From contig JAJGBQ010000006.1 of NCBI GenBank assembly GCA_022457065.1, forward strand, positions 2,108,001-2,172,000: a DNA stretch of 64,000 bases, in the 5' to 3' direction. Position 1 is the first letter of the stretch. Each line of letters begins with the position of its first letter. The notes below the pieces were generated by a model that saw nothing but the letters and a program-made list of their open reading frames with translations, made no database searches and was not told the origin of the DNA. This DNA is from Curvularia sp. ZM96 (taxonomy: Eukaryota > Ascomycota > Dothideomycetes > Pleosporales > Pleosporaceae). Of this stretch, positions 1 to 10,733 are shown piece by piece. The translations under genes and the position numbers were made by a program.

Positions 1-306
1 AAGGTTATAATGCTCTCGGCTGAGCTAATGCGCGATCGGATCGCCAGCCTTGAAAGAGCTAATACAGTAGTATCAGAGCGTAGACGGCGTAAGAAGAAGC
101 GGATACAGAAGCACGGAGTCCTTACAAAGGGAGCTGGAGAGGATATACTCGCTCAACGCGAGGCTGATGAGCAGATTGCTTGTGAGGAGCGTCAGGGTGG
201 GGAGCGATCAGGTATTAGTCGCCGGGCTCTAACGCGCTGTAGCAAGTGTAAAGAGACTGGCCATAACTCGCGTACATGTAAGAAAGATACTCTAGATAGT
301 AACTAA
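1..306 (+). mobile_element. 3' end of a Fot1/pogo-like DDE transposase (partial)
   Basis: The reading frame is open from the first base of the window and ends with TAA at 304-306, so this is the C-terminal part of a larger protein cut by the window edge. The piece has a basic stretch (SERRRRKKKRIQKHG) and ends in a CCHC zinc-knuckle pattern, CSKCKETGHNSRTC. A CCHC knuckle of this kind at the C-terminus is common in fungal Tc1/mariner superfamily (Fot1/pogo, DDE-1) transposases. The catalytic DDE domain lies outside the window, so activity cannot be judged. No stop interrupts the visible part, which argues against heavy repeat-induced mutation here. Family assignment rests on the tail only. 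Confidence 0.72.
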
Positions 307-384
307 TCTACTATCTTAATATCTATTAAAATTATCTATATGTGGTGGAGCTACACACTTATAGAGTTGTGCAAGTTTGGTGGG

Positions 385-418
385 GTGCGGCGCTCGCCCG
401 TGTGCGGCGCTCGCCCGT
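385..418. repeat. Two perfect tandem copies of a 17-bp unit
   Basis: The unit GTGCGGCGCTCGCCCGT occurs at 385-401 and again, without a spacer, at 402-418. It lies about 80 bases after the transposase stop codon and is much more GC-rich than the AT-rich sequence just before it (300-360). Its place suggests it belongs to the terminal repeat of the element, where sub-terminal direct repeats are common, but the left terminus is not in the window to compare with. Confidence 0.7.
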
Positions 419-710
419 GGAACACGTTAACCGTGATTAGGAAAGAAAAATCGGTTGTAGCCGGCATATATTTCGGAGTCCCCCGTCAGGAAAGAAAAAC
501 GAGGATGATAGAGACAAGAAAGAACAAGACACCAATGGGTATATCTAAACCCTGCAAACACCATCTTAGGCGTCCCCCTTTCTGTGATGGAAGAAAGAAG
601 ACAAAAAACACCTTTAACGCCCATCCCACCCTTGTTTGTGCCTGAAGGTTGACCTTTACTAGTACATAGATTTTTGAAAGGAAAGAAAAAAGACGTCTGC
701 CACCAAAGGC
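419..710. other. Gap between transposon end and IEC3
   Basis: About 290 bases with no supported gene. On the minus strand this is the 3' flank of IEC3. It has several A/G-rich runs of the form GGAAAGAAAAA near 440, 490 and 680. No hairpin terminator or RNA gene was seen. Confidence 0.5.
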
Positions 711-1936
711 TTAGCCAACCGGCCCTGTGCTAGGGCGGGTCTTCTTCCTCCCCTTGGGCGCAGGCGTATCGCCTTCTTCCCGCTTGCGTTTCGTGGGCCG
801 ACTGCTTCCGCCCTTTGGTCGGTAGGCTGTGTCGTCGTCTCCTCCGCCCGTCTTTCTCCGACCCTTTCCAGTCTCGGGAGCCGCTGAATCTTCGTCGTCG
901 TGATGGTCGCGTGGGCCCGGAGTGCCAATGGCTGACTCTCGCTTGGCTTTTGCGCTGGCCTTTGTCGCTTTGGGGGCTGCTGACTTCTCCGACATGTTCT
1001 CTGGATGGGCAACGTCCTTGTCCTGCAGGAAGACCTGGGGCTGGTGCTTTCGCAGCCAATTGTAAACGCTGTCGGGATTGCGGACAGTGAGGTCCTTTTC
1101 GGTGAGGGGCGGCTGGGCGGATGCGAGGCGGATGGGACGGCCGTGGTGCAGGGACTGGTCGAAGCCGGGCTGCTCTAGGAGCTGGTCGGTGGCTAGGAGA
1201 TACTCGTCTTCATGGGTGGGCGACATGTAGCCTGGCGCATGCTCGCTGAGGTCGATGCCCGGGATTGGGTGGTCGGCGACGTCTTGTCGCGTCGTGTGCG
1301 GTACGATGTTCTCGAGGGTGGCCAGCGATTTGAGCGTCTGCTGTATTGACTGCGATGAGTGCAGCTGGTCGGCGCGGACGGCGTAGTCCTCGGGCGTAAT
1401 GGCTCCCTTTGCAAGGTCATCGCGAAGGGCCTGCAGCTGCATCTTGATGGCAATGGGATCTGGGCCGGCCTCGAGCGAAGGGACGGCGGTGTCTGCAGCC
1501 GAGAGGTTGCGCAGGTCGAAGCGCAGGCGCGGGTTGATGCGCGTCTGCTCGTTGAGCTCGAGGAGGATGTCGAGCAGCTGGTCGTTGTTTTCTTGGAGGC
1601 GGCGGGCAGTGCCCATGGCCTTCCACTCAAGCTTGATGAGGTTGTCGCTCTCCGTCATAGCCTCATCGAACTTGATGCGCATCTTACGATACTTGCGCCT
1701 TGGATGAGTGTTAGCTGGCGGCGCAGTGTATGGGGCGGCGCGTCCTGTTACCTCCACGACCGCTTGACGGGCTTCTGTACGGCATCGCCGGCGTCGGTTT
1801 GCTGTGGTTCCTGCACGGGGACGGTGGGCGTGTTGGTGCCTGCACTGGTGCTGGTGATGGTGTTGGCGACGGTATTGGCGGCGGCGGTGCTGCTGGCGGG
1901 CGTCTCTGGCACCGCGGCGGGTGCTTCAGAAGCCAT
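711..1936 (-). CDS. IEC3: Ino80 chromatin-remodelling complex subunit Iec3
   Basis: Two exons, 1936-1752 and 1698-711, joined over a 53-bp intron (donor GTAACA, branch-like GCTAAC, acceptor CCAAG) give 390 residues. Splicing produces KRSWRRKYRKMRIKFDEAM, the conserved core of the fungal Iec3 family (Ino80_Iec3 domain), at about residues 58-76. A predicted helical region follows to about residue 200. The last 120 residues are basic and rich in K, R, P and G, consistent with DNA or histone contact. The start is the ATG at 1936 (MASEAPAA), followed by an Ala/Thr/Pro-rich leader; an in-frame ATG at 2107 is possible but would add unlikely low-complexity sequence. Iec3 is a fungal-specific nuclear subunit of INO80. 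It is transcribed divergently from ORM1. Confidence 0.85.
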
Positions 1937-2583
1937 CGAGGGCGTTGGCGTGTTGGTGTTGATGCAAGGAGGGCTGGGCTCGGGCGAGGCGCGTGTTGGA
2001 GGCGTAGTCGAGAGCGGTTGCGCTGTGCACGGCCGTCGGTGATTGTGAGGAACACGGTCGCTGGAAGCATCAGGTGGATCTTCCTCCTTTCCACATACGC
2101 TGGACACCTGCCATCCTCACCACTCGGCTGCTGCTACTGCTCGCCATCACCACCTCTCTCCCCTCCCTGCCTGCTCCTCACACCCGCCGCCGCCTCTCCT
2201 TCCCACGCCCGCCAGCCCGCCAGCCAGCCCGCCAGCCAGCCGCGCCCAGAAGCTCGGACACGTCGGGGCGGTGTTGCGTCGAAACCTCCACGAAGACCCT
2301 GAAAGGCCCGCCTCGCCGCCTTGCTCTTTCTGGACCGCTCCCACCAGGCCATTGCTACGCCTCCTCCTGCCTTTGCCTCTGGTGCTGCCGCTGAAGCCCT
2401 CCTATATAGTGTCACGCGAGCACCGCTGCCTCTCTCTTCTTCTCCCCACATCTTTCCCTCCCCGCTCGCCATTATATCAATACCGCCAAACTGTCGTCCA
2501 TACTCCTCAACCGCACATCCCGCCTGAGTTTCGCTGGCGAACCCCGGCCCCGACAATCACCCTCGACGTCTGCATACTCCAAC
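1937..2583. promoter_or_regulatory. Shared divergent promoter region of IEC3 and ORM1
   Basis: About 650 bases separate the two start codons, which face away from each other. On the plus strand the region is strongly pyrimidine-rich. It has a CCAGCCCG-type short repeat at about 2208-2243 and a TATA-like CTATATAG at 2402-2409, which would serve ORM1. No coding exon of either gene could be supported here. Confidence 0.6.
2208..2243. repeat. Degenerate CCAG/CCCG short tandem repeat
   Basis: Alternating CCAGCC and CCAGCCCG units run for about 36 bases in the IEC3/ORM1 promoter. This is a simple-sequence tract whose length may vary between strains. It does not encode part of a gene that I can support. 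Confidence 0.55.
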
Positions 2584-3251
2584 ATGTCACTCGACCCTGC
2601 CAAAGACGCGCGGAGGCGACGTAGCAGTAGTCTTGTCTACAAGGAGCCCCCGGAGTCGCTTGAGCAGCTGAGCGACCAGGCGGCACTCCCCAATCTGAAC
2701 GCAGAATGGGTCAACGCAAAGGGTGAGTGAGCCCAAACAACCACGCCTGGCCGGCGACCCAGACCTTTCTTTTCGGCTGACACACCCCAGGTGCATGGGC
2801 TATCCACTTCGTCCTCATCTTCTTCGGCAAGATTCTGTTCGATATCATCCCCGGCATGACGCAGGAAGCATCTTGGACCCTCGTGAACCTTTCATACGTG
2901 GCCGGCTCGTACCTCATGTTCCACTACGTGCGCGGCGTCCCCTTTGACTTCAACTCGGGTGCCTACGACAACCTCAACATGTGGGAGCAGATTGACAATG
3001 GCGACCAATACACTCCGGCCAAGAAGTTCCTCCTCAGCGTTCCCATATTATTGTTCCTTATCAGCACTCACTACTCAAACTACGACTTGACGTATTTCCT
3101 CATCAACTTCTTCGCCACAATTGCAGTAGTCATTCCCAAGTTGCCTTCGGTATGTCCTCCGGTCTACATGTCCAAGACGAACCAGCTAACTCGGTGACAG
3201 CTCCACAGGATACGATTCGCTTTCTTCAACAACCCGCCCGACGACGCCTAG
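2584..3251 (+). CDS. ORM1: ORMDL-family regulator of serine palmitoyltransferase
   Basis: Three exons, 2584-2722, 2791-3149 and 3201-3251, give 182 residues. Introns are 68 bp (GTGAGT...CCCCAG) and 51 bp (GTATGT...TGACAG). The protein shows the ORMDL pattern: an N-terminal RRRRSSSLVYKEPP segment, then NAEWVNAKGAWAIHFVLIFF, a VNLSYVAGSYLMFHYVRGVPF helix, a GAYDNLNMWEQIDNG loop, and two hydrophobic segments before NNPPDDA. ORMDL proteins sit in the ER membrane and restrain serine palmitoyltransferase, the first step of sphingolipid synthesis. In yeast the N-terminal serines are phosphorylated to relieve this, and the RRRRSSS motif here is placed similarly. Yeast has two paralogues; I cannot tell which this matches, and most filamentous fungi have one. 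Family assignment is secure. Confidence 0.95.
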
Positions 3252-3925
3252 GAGGATTAGACTCGGTTTTTCTTTTTCGCATTTGCATTGGTTGCATAGC
3301 TTGTAATTTTGGAATGTATTTTTAATACACGCCCGCCATGGGCCAGGCACAGATTGAGTAGAGCTACCGCACGGGGCGGCGTTTGGGCATAGTAAGGGGG
3401 AAAAGGCGCTTTGTTCATACAAAAGTAGCGGAATGGACCCTTCGCGTATCTTCACGCCAAGGGTGTGGCGGCTTCAGCCCTACGCCGCGTTACATAAACT
3501 CCACCGCTCCAGCATGTCGTGATAGTGCATGCATCTCGCGTCCCGAAAATGTTCCTAGCCCTTTGACCGATGACTCTGCATCGTTTGGTCGACCAAAGCT
3601 CCTCGGATCTAAAGAATGGCGTGCCTTTGGAAGGCCGGTAACACTCTGTCAACCGTCCGTCATCCATACGCGTCTTTGTTTTTTCGAGTCGAACGGATCC
3701 CATCAACTATAAATGCGCCCTGCAAGCTGTTACCGTCAGCCCGGTTGAGACGATTTCAACCGGTTCCCCAGACAGGCGCACCAGTCTCTTTTGAGCCTGT
3801 ATCTGTCGTCTGACGTCACTAACAATAAGCGTGCGTCCTGAAGCTTCGAGCTGGCAGCCTCGCAGAGACTTCACTACACGCGACCTCAGATCGCATACAC
3901 CGCGTCGTTTTGACTGGAATTCATC
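3252..3925. other. Intergenic region, ORM1 to antiporter
   Basis: Non-coding. It contains the 3' flank of ORM1 (T-rich at 3265-3320) and the promoter of the downstream antiporter, with a TATA-like ACTATAAATG at about 3706-3715, roughly 215 bases before the start codon. Short reading frames here have no recognisable features. Confidence 0.5.
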
Positions 3926-5453
3926 ATGGCTTGGGAACAGCTCGAGCCCACGGGCCCGCACGTAACATATGTGGTCATCACGTTCTTCCTGATACTCTAT
4001 GCCCTCTTCTCGCTCATGATCCGGAACCGACTGCACCTCTCGGAGCCACCACTAGCTACCTTGTTTGGTATCGTGAGTACTCTACTACCACAGCCAACGC
4101 GCCAATATCCACTGACTTCATGTAACACAGATTGTCGGACCACGTGTTCTCGGTTTTCTCAGGCCTTATGACTGGGGCTTCTCGGTATGTGCACCAACAC
4201 ACCTTCCACTTAACACCACTAACTGCCAGCAGGATGACACAATCCAGGAAACCACTCGTCTAATTGTAGGAATCCAATGTTTCGCTGTCGGCCTGGAGCT
4301 TGAGCACCGTTATCTGTCCAAGAAAGCATATGCATTGTTTGCCTTGCTTGGCCCTGTCATGACGTTCGGCTGGCTCATCTGCGCGCTTTTCATTACCATC
4401 CTATTTGAAACAGACTTTGTGACGGGCATGACAATTGCAGCATGTCTTACGCCTACAGATCCTGTGCTTGCTGCCTCAGTGCTTTCCAACAGCCAGTTCA
4501 GCACCCGAGTGCCCAAACGCATTAGAAATCTCTTGAGTGCAGAGAGTGGTAGCAATGACGGCGTCTCATTTCCTTTCTTGTACCTGGGCCTGAGTCTCCT
4601 CCTCAAGAACACGGCTGGTGCTGTCTTTAAGAAATGGCTGCTCGTCACAGTCCTGTACCAATGTGTGCTAGGTGTCATAGTGGGTATTGTTCTCGGCCAC
4701 ATCTTCAACAGGCTATATCGCATCTCACATGCACGTGAGTGGATGGGCCATGCCTCATACCTGACCTTTTACCTCCTTGCTGCCATATTCTCGGTCGGCA
4801 TCGCATCGGTTCTTGGAGTGGACGACTTCCTCGTGGCTTTCTTTGCAGGCCGCGGATTCTCTCACAGGCAGAGATCGCCTCTAGCCGAAACGGCTCTTCC
4901 TGTCATCATCGACATGATGATCAACTCTGCCTTCTTCGTCTTTTTCGGCGCAATGATACCCTGGGAAAGCTTCCATGCGCTCGACAGCATCACGCCCGCT
5001 CGACTCGTCATCTTGCTCGTCCTCATCCTTCTGTTCCGCCGCATACCTATCGTCTTTACCCTCTTCAAACTGAACCTGTTGCCTTTTGTGAAGACGACCA
5101 CTGAGGCACTTTTTGTTGGTCACTTTGGGCCCATGGGTGTCGGAGCGCTCTTCCTTGCTATCGAAGCGCGTGCACAGCTTGAGACGGGTACGTCTTTGCC
5201 TATGCCACACCCACCCGACGACCTTCCGATCGAGAGACAGAGAACCGTTGTTTTGATCTGGCCAATTGTCTGTTTCGTCGTGTTCGGCAGCACAATGGTG
5301 CATGGATTCAGCACGCTTGCTGTCAGCATTGGAGGCCATTTCGCGCGTAAAGAGCCTGAACGCGCTCCGCTGATAGGAGCTGAGAGCGAGGGGCTACATG
5401 GTATGATTCATGATGAGGAAGAGCAGACGGACGTGGAAGACAACGATGAATAG
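3926..5453 (+). CDS. Plasma-membrane Na+/H+ antiporter (Sod2/Nha1 type)
   Basis: Three exons, 3926-4072, 4131-4184 and 4233-5453, give 473 residues. The middle exon is only 18 codons and supplies IVGPRVLGFLRPYDWGFS, which restores a conserved segment after the first helix. About a dozen hydrophobic segments follow. The ion-binding signatures of the fungal CPA1 antiporters are present: TPTDPVL near residue 141, AESGSNDG near 180, and an Asp-Asp pair (GVDDFLVAFF) at about 264-265. S. pombe Sod2 has an essential pair at 266-267 and a similar length (468). The long cytosolic tail of S. cerevisiae Nha1 is missing; only a short acidic tail (EEEQTDVEDNDE) remains. The expected role is export of Na+ and Li+ (and perhaps K+) in exchange for H+. 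Confidence 0.92.
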
Positions 5454-6031
5454 ATAGATGGGATTATCTGGGATTCGTGGTGTCAAGCTATGAAAATATC
5501 TCTTCATTTCTTACACAGGATTCCGTTGTATCGGATGTACATTATGAAGCGCATCCTCGGCCAGTAGGGGAAATGCATGTACACTGGATCTTAGGTCTAT
5601 GAGGATTGGCCGTAATGGTTCTTTAATAACAGTATCAAGTAATGGCGCAGTATCAGTATCCACTGAAGACTGAAACTCTTTTCGGATATGATTGTCTCGT
5701 CATAACCCGAGGGTGTACTTAGCGGGATAGAAGCCATCCCACCAAAACCGCTCAATTCCATGCCACAATAGCATTTGAAATCGTAAAATAAATTATGCAG
5801 ATAATTTGACATGCCTTATTGTTTCTAGCAATGATTTTCTCCCGTCCTCAAGAGCTAGTCCGTTCGTTTCGCTGGGTCAGCTTTTATCCGACTATCAAGT
5901 TCTCCGAGCGATACCCCGAGTACTTTCCTAATCCAGTCTAGCATACCAATGCAGCCTAGTATATCTGCACTGTTATTCCCGAATAATGTCTCCTCTGACC
6001 ATCAGCTCTCCTCCTATCACCAATTATCAAG
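5454..6031. other. Intergenic region, antiporter to carboxypeptidase
   Basis: About 580 bases, rather AT-rich, with no supported gene. It holds the antiporter 3' flank and the promoter of the downstream M20 peptidase (TATA-like AGTATATCTG near 5957). Confidence 0.5.
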
Positions 6032-7777
6032 ATGGCGAGCCAGAACTGGGAAAAGCAAGCGCTGCTTCCTGCAGCATCTCATTCACCAAAGGCTTCTTCC
6101 AAGCGCAAGTTCGTTGCAAGCGCAGTGTTTTGTTTGACAGCTTTGGCTTTGGTCAGGAACTGCGTCATCACGACATCGATATGGCATCTCCCCTCGACTC
6201 CCAGCAAAAATAGGTCAGAGTGCCCCCAAGCAGAGCCTCTGTTTCCATCGAGAAGAACAAAAGAGCTGGATGATATGGAAAGCTATCTGGCCTCTGATGA
6301 CTTTCGCGATGTTGCTATCAAGCGCTTATCGGGCGCTGTGGAGATCCCGACTCAGAGCTACGACGACATGGGCGAAGTTGGCGCCGACCCCCGATGGGAT
6401 ATTTTTTACTCGTTTGCAGACTACCTCAGCAAGACGTATCCATTGGTGCATGAGAAGCTTCAGCTGGAGAAGGTCAACACCCATGGTTTGCTGTACACAT
6501 GGACTGGTACCAATCCCAGCTTGAAGCCTAATCTGCTCATGGCGCACCAAGATGTTGTGCCTGTTCCAGACTCTACTGTCAAGCAATGGACTCATCCGCC
6601 TTTCTCGGGGCATTATGATGGGAAGTTTGTTTGGGGACGAGGTGCAAGTGATTGCAAAAATCAGCTCATGGCGATTCTCAATGCAGTCGAGGCGCTTATT
6701 GTGGCCGGCTTCACGCCCCAACGAACGCTCATCTTGTCTTTTGGATTCGACGAGGAGATCTCTGGTACACACGGAGCCAAGTATCTTGCTGAACACCTCA
6801 TCAAGAAACTGGGGCACAACTCTATCGCTGCTATAGTCGACGAAGGCGCAGTCAACGTTGAAAGCTGGGGTGCTAACTTTGCCATTCCAGGTGTCGCTGA
6901 AAAGGGCTATGTCGACGTTGACATCGTTGTGCGAATGCCCGGTGGCCACAGTAGCATTCCACCACCACACAATGGAATCGGAGTTGCCAGTGAACTCATC
7001 ACTCTGATCGAAGCCAACCCGTATGAGCCGCACCTCGCAGATGAAAACCCGTACTTGGGCCTACTCCAATGCGGCCAAAAGTACGGCCCCGAGTTTCCCC
7101 ACCGTCTATCAAAGCTCCTCGACAAGCGCTCTCACCGCCATGCTACTTGCCCTAAGAAAGACTCTCTCGCGCTCGAAGCAGCCAAAGCCGGTCCAGGCAT
7201 AAAATACCTCTTCACCACCTCCGTCGCCGTAGACATCATCCACGGCGGCGTCAAAAACAACGCGCTGCCCGAGCGCACCCAAATCCTCGTTAACCACCGC
7301 ATTAACGTCGGAGCCAGCTCTTCAGACATCAAGTCCCACATATCGTCTCTAGCTGCTCGGGTAGCAACAAAGCACAACCTCACTCTACACGCTTTCAACG
7401 GTTCAGAAACTCCTTCTAGCATCACGCTGTCCCATGGCCCTACTATCCTCGAGCCAGCACCCATAACGCCAACAGCATATCACGCCCCTTCAAACGCGTC
7501 ACTCTCCACTCCTTTTTCCATTCTCGCTGGTACCACGCGCGCGCTGTATGGAAAGGATCTCATCGTCAGTCCCGGTCTCATGACGGGAAACACGGATACG
7601 AAATTCTACTGGGACTTGAGTGAGCATATCTTCCGGTATGGACCTGGATGGGATAGAGAGCAGGTTGGCCTGGGTAATATCCACACGGTGGATGAGAGGG
7701 TGGGCGTGAAGGCGCACTTGGATACGGTCATGTGGATGGTTGGGTGGATTAGGAATGTGGATGAGGCGGAGTGGTAA
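6032..7777 (+). CDS. CPS1: Vacuolar carboxypeptidase S, M20 metallopeptidase
   Basis: A single exon of 581 residues. A short cytosolic N-terminus is followed by one hydrophobic segment (about residues 26-42), giving a type II membrane anchor as in yeast Cps1. The M20 zinc site is visible: MAHQDVVPVPD with His172 and Asp174, GRGASDCK with Asp207, and the catalytic acid pair in FDEEISG at 241-242. A dimerisation (lid) domain follows with PGGHSSIPPPHNGIG. The C-terminal LMTGNTDTKFY motif is typical of the family. The enzyme removes C-terminal residues from small peptides (Gly-Xaa preference in yeast) in the vacuole lumen. The ATG at 6032 precedes the anchor and is the natural start. No intron is needed and no key residue is missing. 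Confidence 0.93.
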   Translation: MASQNWEKQALLPAASHSPKASSKRKFVASAVFCLTALALVRNCVITTSIWHLPSTPSKNRSECPQAEPLFPSRRTKELDDMESYLASDDFRDVAIKRLSGAVEIPTQSYDDMGEVGADPRWDIFYSFADYLSKTYPLVHEKLQLEKVNTHGLLYTWTGTNPSLKPNLLMAHQDVVPVPDSTVKQWTHPPFSGHYDGKFVWGRGASDCKNQLMAILNAVEALIVAGFTPQRTLILSFGFDEEISGTHGAKYLAEHLIKKLGHNSIAAIVDEGAVNVESWGANFAIPGVAEKGYVDVDIVVRMPGGHSSIPPPHNGIGVASELITLIEANPYEPHLADENPYLGLLQCGQKYGPEFPHRLSKLLDKRSHRHATCPKKDSLALEAAKAGPGIKYLFTTSVAVDIIHGGVKNNALPERTQILVNHRINVGASSSDIKSHISSLAARVATKHNLTLHAFNGSETPSSITLSHGPTILEPAPITPTAYHAPSNASLSTPFSILAGTTRALYGKDLIVSPGLMTGNTDTKFYWDLSEHIFRYGPGWDREQVGLGNIHTVDERVGVKAHLDTVMWMVGWIRNVDEAEW

Positions 7778-8232
7778 GGATGGGCGAGGGGTAAGGTGTA
7801 AGGGGAGGGTTGTACAGGGAAGGGGCACGTGCGTGAGACAAAGATGGGCAGTGAGTGAGCCAATGAATATGGGGTGTTTTTCTCGAGCTTTTCAACGTAC
7901 TGAAGACCACGTTAGGTAGTTGAGCAGATTGCTGGGGGAGCGAATCAGCATGAAGTGTTTTTCTCTGGATACAAATCCTTGGCGTTGCTAGCTAGCCCTA
8001 CGTCCATTGCACTTCCACGCACAATCGCAATCGTCTGGCTAGAGAGTTATTTCCTGTGGATAAAAAGAAACACTGATTATCATTCGCTCCACAAGATCCC
8101 ATCCGAAATTCAAAATGGCTTAGATCCCTTCTCAACTTGCCTCTTTTCACTGATATGACAGAAATCAACAGCTTGATGCCCATTCTCACAAATTCGCTAA
8201 TCTGCAATTTGTCTCCTACTCTACTCGACTCT
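7778..8232. other. Start of gene-poor accessory island
   Basis: About 450 bases with no supported gene. It marks the switch from densely packed conserved genes to the accessory stretch that runs to about 19 kb. Confidence 0.45.
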
Positions 8233-8836
8233 AGGATCTTCTTTCACAAGTCACGGGTTTACGGCCCTAGTCACTGGATGTCACTGCTTCGTAAGGTAAG
8301 GAAAATGACAAGGCCATAAAAATACACGACCAAATTCTGTCTTACATTGTCTGCTGGCCAATCCGTTCATTCAGGCGCTGACTATTGAACCAGGACGATA
8401 TTTTCGATGGCATCGAAGGCGCTCTATTCACTGGCGAAGCAAATACCATGTTGTTGAAATATCAGAGTCTTGCGCGAATGATCAATTATAGTAGCCAAAT
8501 CAAAACGCATCTTTTCTCACAGTCTTTGTGCGAGTTGATGCCAAACAAGGAGACAGCCGATCACTTGGTACAGCTCTACCAGCAGACATTTGAAACCGTC
8601 TTCAGCGTCATGCACGTCCCTACATTCTAACAAGAGTGATAGAGCACTGGAACAAACCCCGGGCTACCAAAGTTTTCCAACTGGGAAACATGGATGAGAG
8701 CATTGAACTGGGATTGTCGAACAGTCTATCTACCGATGCACACAATGACTATGCCAAAGACATGGACGCGTGGCTGAATGACGGCACCAAGGTGTGGAAA
8801 CATTCAGCTTGGGCATACGAATCTGCGTTTGTCTGA
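8233..8836 (+). pseudogene. Broken Zn2Cys6-type transcription factor fragment
   Basis: Two pieces read as the middle homology region of fungal Zn2Cys6 regulators. The first (from 8233) gives KSRVYGPSHWM, then GT at 8296 and CTGAC...CAG ending at 8393 form a credible intron. After it comes DDIFDGIEGALFTGEA, followed by LADHLVQLY-like and FETVFSVMHVPTF motifs, the usual start of the fungal transcription factor domain. Right after HVPTF the frame meets TAA (8628) and further stops. A continuation in another frame resumes as IEHWNKPRATKVFQ to about 8836. No Zn2Cys6 cluster was found upstream and the rest of the domain is missing. I read this as a dead gene remnant with a retained intron. The neighbouring P450 may have been its target, which is inference. 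Confidence 0.62.
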
Positions 8837-10733
8837 CTTGAACAAACGGATTTCAATCTCATACCATAATCTGGTCGTGGTGCGGATACGTGTGCTAGGG
8901 AAGAAAGATAGGCACTGCTACAGAGCGATAACATGAATGCAAAGCCGTTAGCCCAGAAGCCTCTCAGCACGTTTTATTCTCAGCACCTACTCCAAACCCC
9001 CATCTTCTTACTTCCATCCACTTTATTTACCATTCAAAAATGCTAAAGGCCCCTCTTAAATCTATATCTTCCTCAGCGCTTCATGGCCAGACTGCTGAAT
9101 CACCCCCAACACCGCCAAATCCACTACAACACCCGCCATATCACTAATGAGATGTATGGTAGCTAGAGATATTCGGGCATAAACCTTTTGGCCCATCGAT
9201 TGGTGATCTGTTCGCACGAAATTGCCGAGGCAGTTCAAAAGTGACTGTTATTAGAGCCCAAGAAGCCGTTTGCTCTCCGTAACTGTTAGGAAGGTAAACC
9301 GTCTATCGCCCCCAATTACTAGTCATGCATTGAACAAAGCACATACGTACCCCGAAACACATTACTGACGGAACTTACCGTCGGATTCGCAATTAGGCGG
9401 GGTACCCCGGAGAATTCGGCAATGATATGTTTTTTTGCTCGAGTCATGGGTTCGCTATTTGGTACGACATGTGATAGCTCTGAACTCGCACGAAGGGATT
9501 CATACGGACAGAAACTTTCTAGTCTACTATTGTTGATATTGAAATAGACATCCAGCCTCAGAAAACTCCATGCATAGGTACGACTAATATCTATATCTCG
9601 GCCGAACGTGAGCAAAATTCTAAAATTAGTTTTACGCGGTGTCGTACGGAGTACAATAGCACAGTGCTACCCGTTGCTCACGTGAGTATCGGCCCTACTC
9701 GTCCCAACGGTACCGTTATAGATACGTTTGTAGTCTTCTTTATCGTTTTAGCCTCCTTTATGCAAGTCCACACTCCCCGCTAGACCAAATTTGGCCATGT
9801 CGCGGAGAATAGTGTGTATGAGCACATATAGCCCAGGGGTCAGTATGTCGCAAGGACAGAAGCCGGCCAGTTCTACATTCTCATGGAAACAGATTAATCC
9901 TAGAAGCCAACGGTAAAAACTGTTCCAGAATCTTCAGCACACACAGCCTTGATCACTGCTTCCTAGCCAGTCCCTCCTACCGCCGATTATGCAGCGGGGC
10001 GGGTTTCATAATGAACATTCAATACTTGAAAAAGAATGGAAATCGTTACTAAATAAACAAGGCTTAAACTCATCATATACTACTCCGGCCCTCGTTATTC
10101 TTTCCTGTCCCATTTACCGCCTGCCGAATCCAGCAACAAAGTCGCTCAGATATCATGCACATCAATCCCCTGCTGCCAACCGGCTCGGCGCTACCCGCGG
10201 CCTAAAACCACGTTCTTCTCCCTGCTCCCGTTATTCCTCACTCTCCCTGGGCACCTCATCTCTCCCTACTAGCTACTATAACTGACACGCTCGATATCAA
10301 GAAGCCGACACTAACGACACGCAAGCGAATATCGGACCGAAGCTGATTGCGACGTTGACTGTGTAGGTAATGTAGATCATACTGTGTACACTATTGGTGT
10401 GTTTCTTGCACCCTGTAAAGGGGAATGGGGTCGGTGAGGGAGAGGACGTTAAAACTAAGCCCATGCTAAACAAGGAAAGTGCAGACTTTGGATTATTTGA
10501 GAAACCAGATGAACAGGGAGTCGAAGTAGGGAGGTTAAGCGAATAAAAATAGACGAATAGTTTTTTCCTGCAATTATCGCTCCTAGGTATATCGATTCTG
10601 AAAACACGGCACATAATGAAACGGGAAAAAAAGAAAAGCTTCTGTCAGAGGATGAAGGTGTTGTGAGTCTAACGCAGTGCGTAATGGCCTACTGAACAAG
10701 GCTTGCACGGGTAGAGAAGTTGCTTATCCTGAT
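8837..10733. other. 1.9 kb gene-free stretch
   Basis: No gene could be supported on either strand; the longer frames have no family motif and low-complexity content. The stretch includes the dyad cluster at 9367-9409 and a TACGGAGTA motif at 9645-9653. It lies 3' of the P450 on the minus strand. Confidence 0.45.
9367..9409. promoter_or_regulatory. Cluster of short dyads rich in CGG/CCG
   Basis: Two inverted repeats lie within 43 bases. GACGG (9367-9371) and CCGTC (9378-9382) are separated by six bases, and CGGGGTACCCCG at 9398-9409 is a perfect 12-bp palindrome. CGG half-sites in inverted arrangement are the usual targets of Zn2Cys6 regulators. No gene start lies nearby, so this may be a relic of a lost promoter. 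Confidence 0.4.

Noticed and set aside
1359..2042. 227-codon plus-strand frame over IEC3
   Set aside because: It is antisense to the conserved Iec3 coding sequence and has Gly/Val-rich low-complexity content.
10297..10614. 105-codon minus-strand frame 3' of the P450
   Set aside because: No motif, Ser/Pro-rich, and it lies in the gene-free stretch with equally long frames on the other strand.
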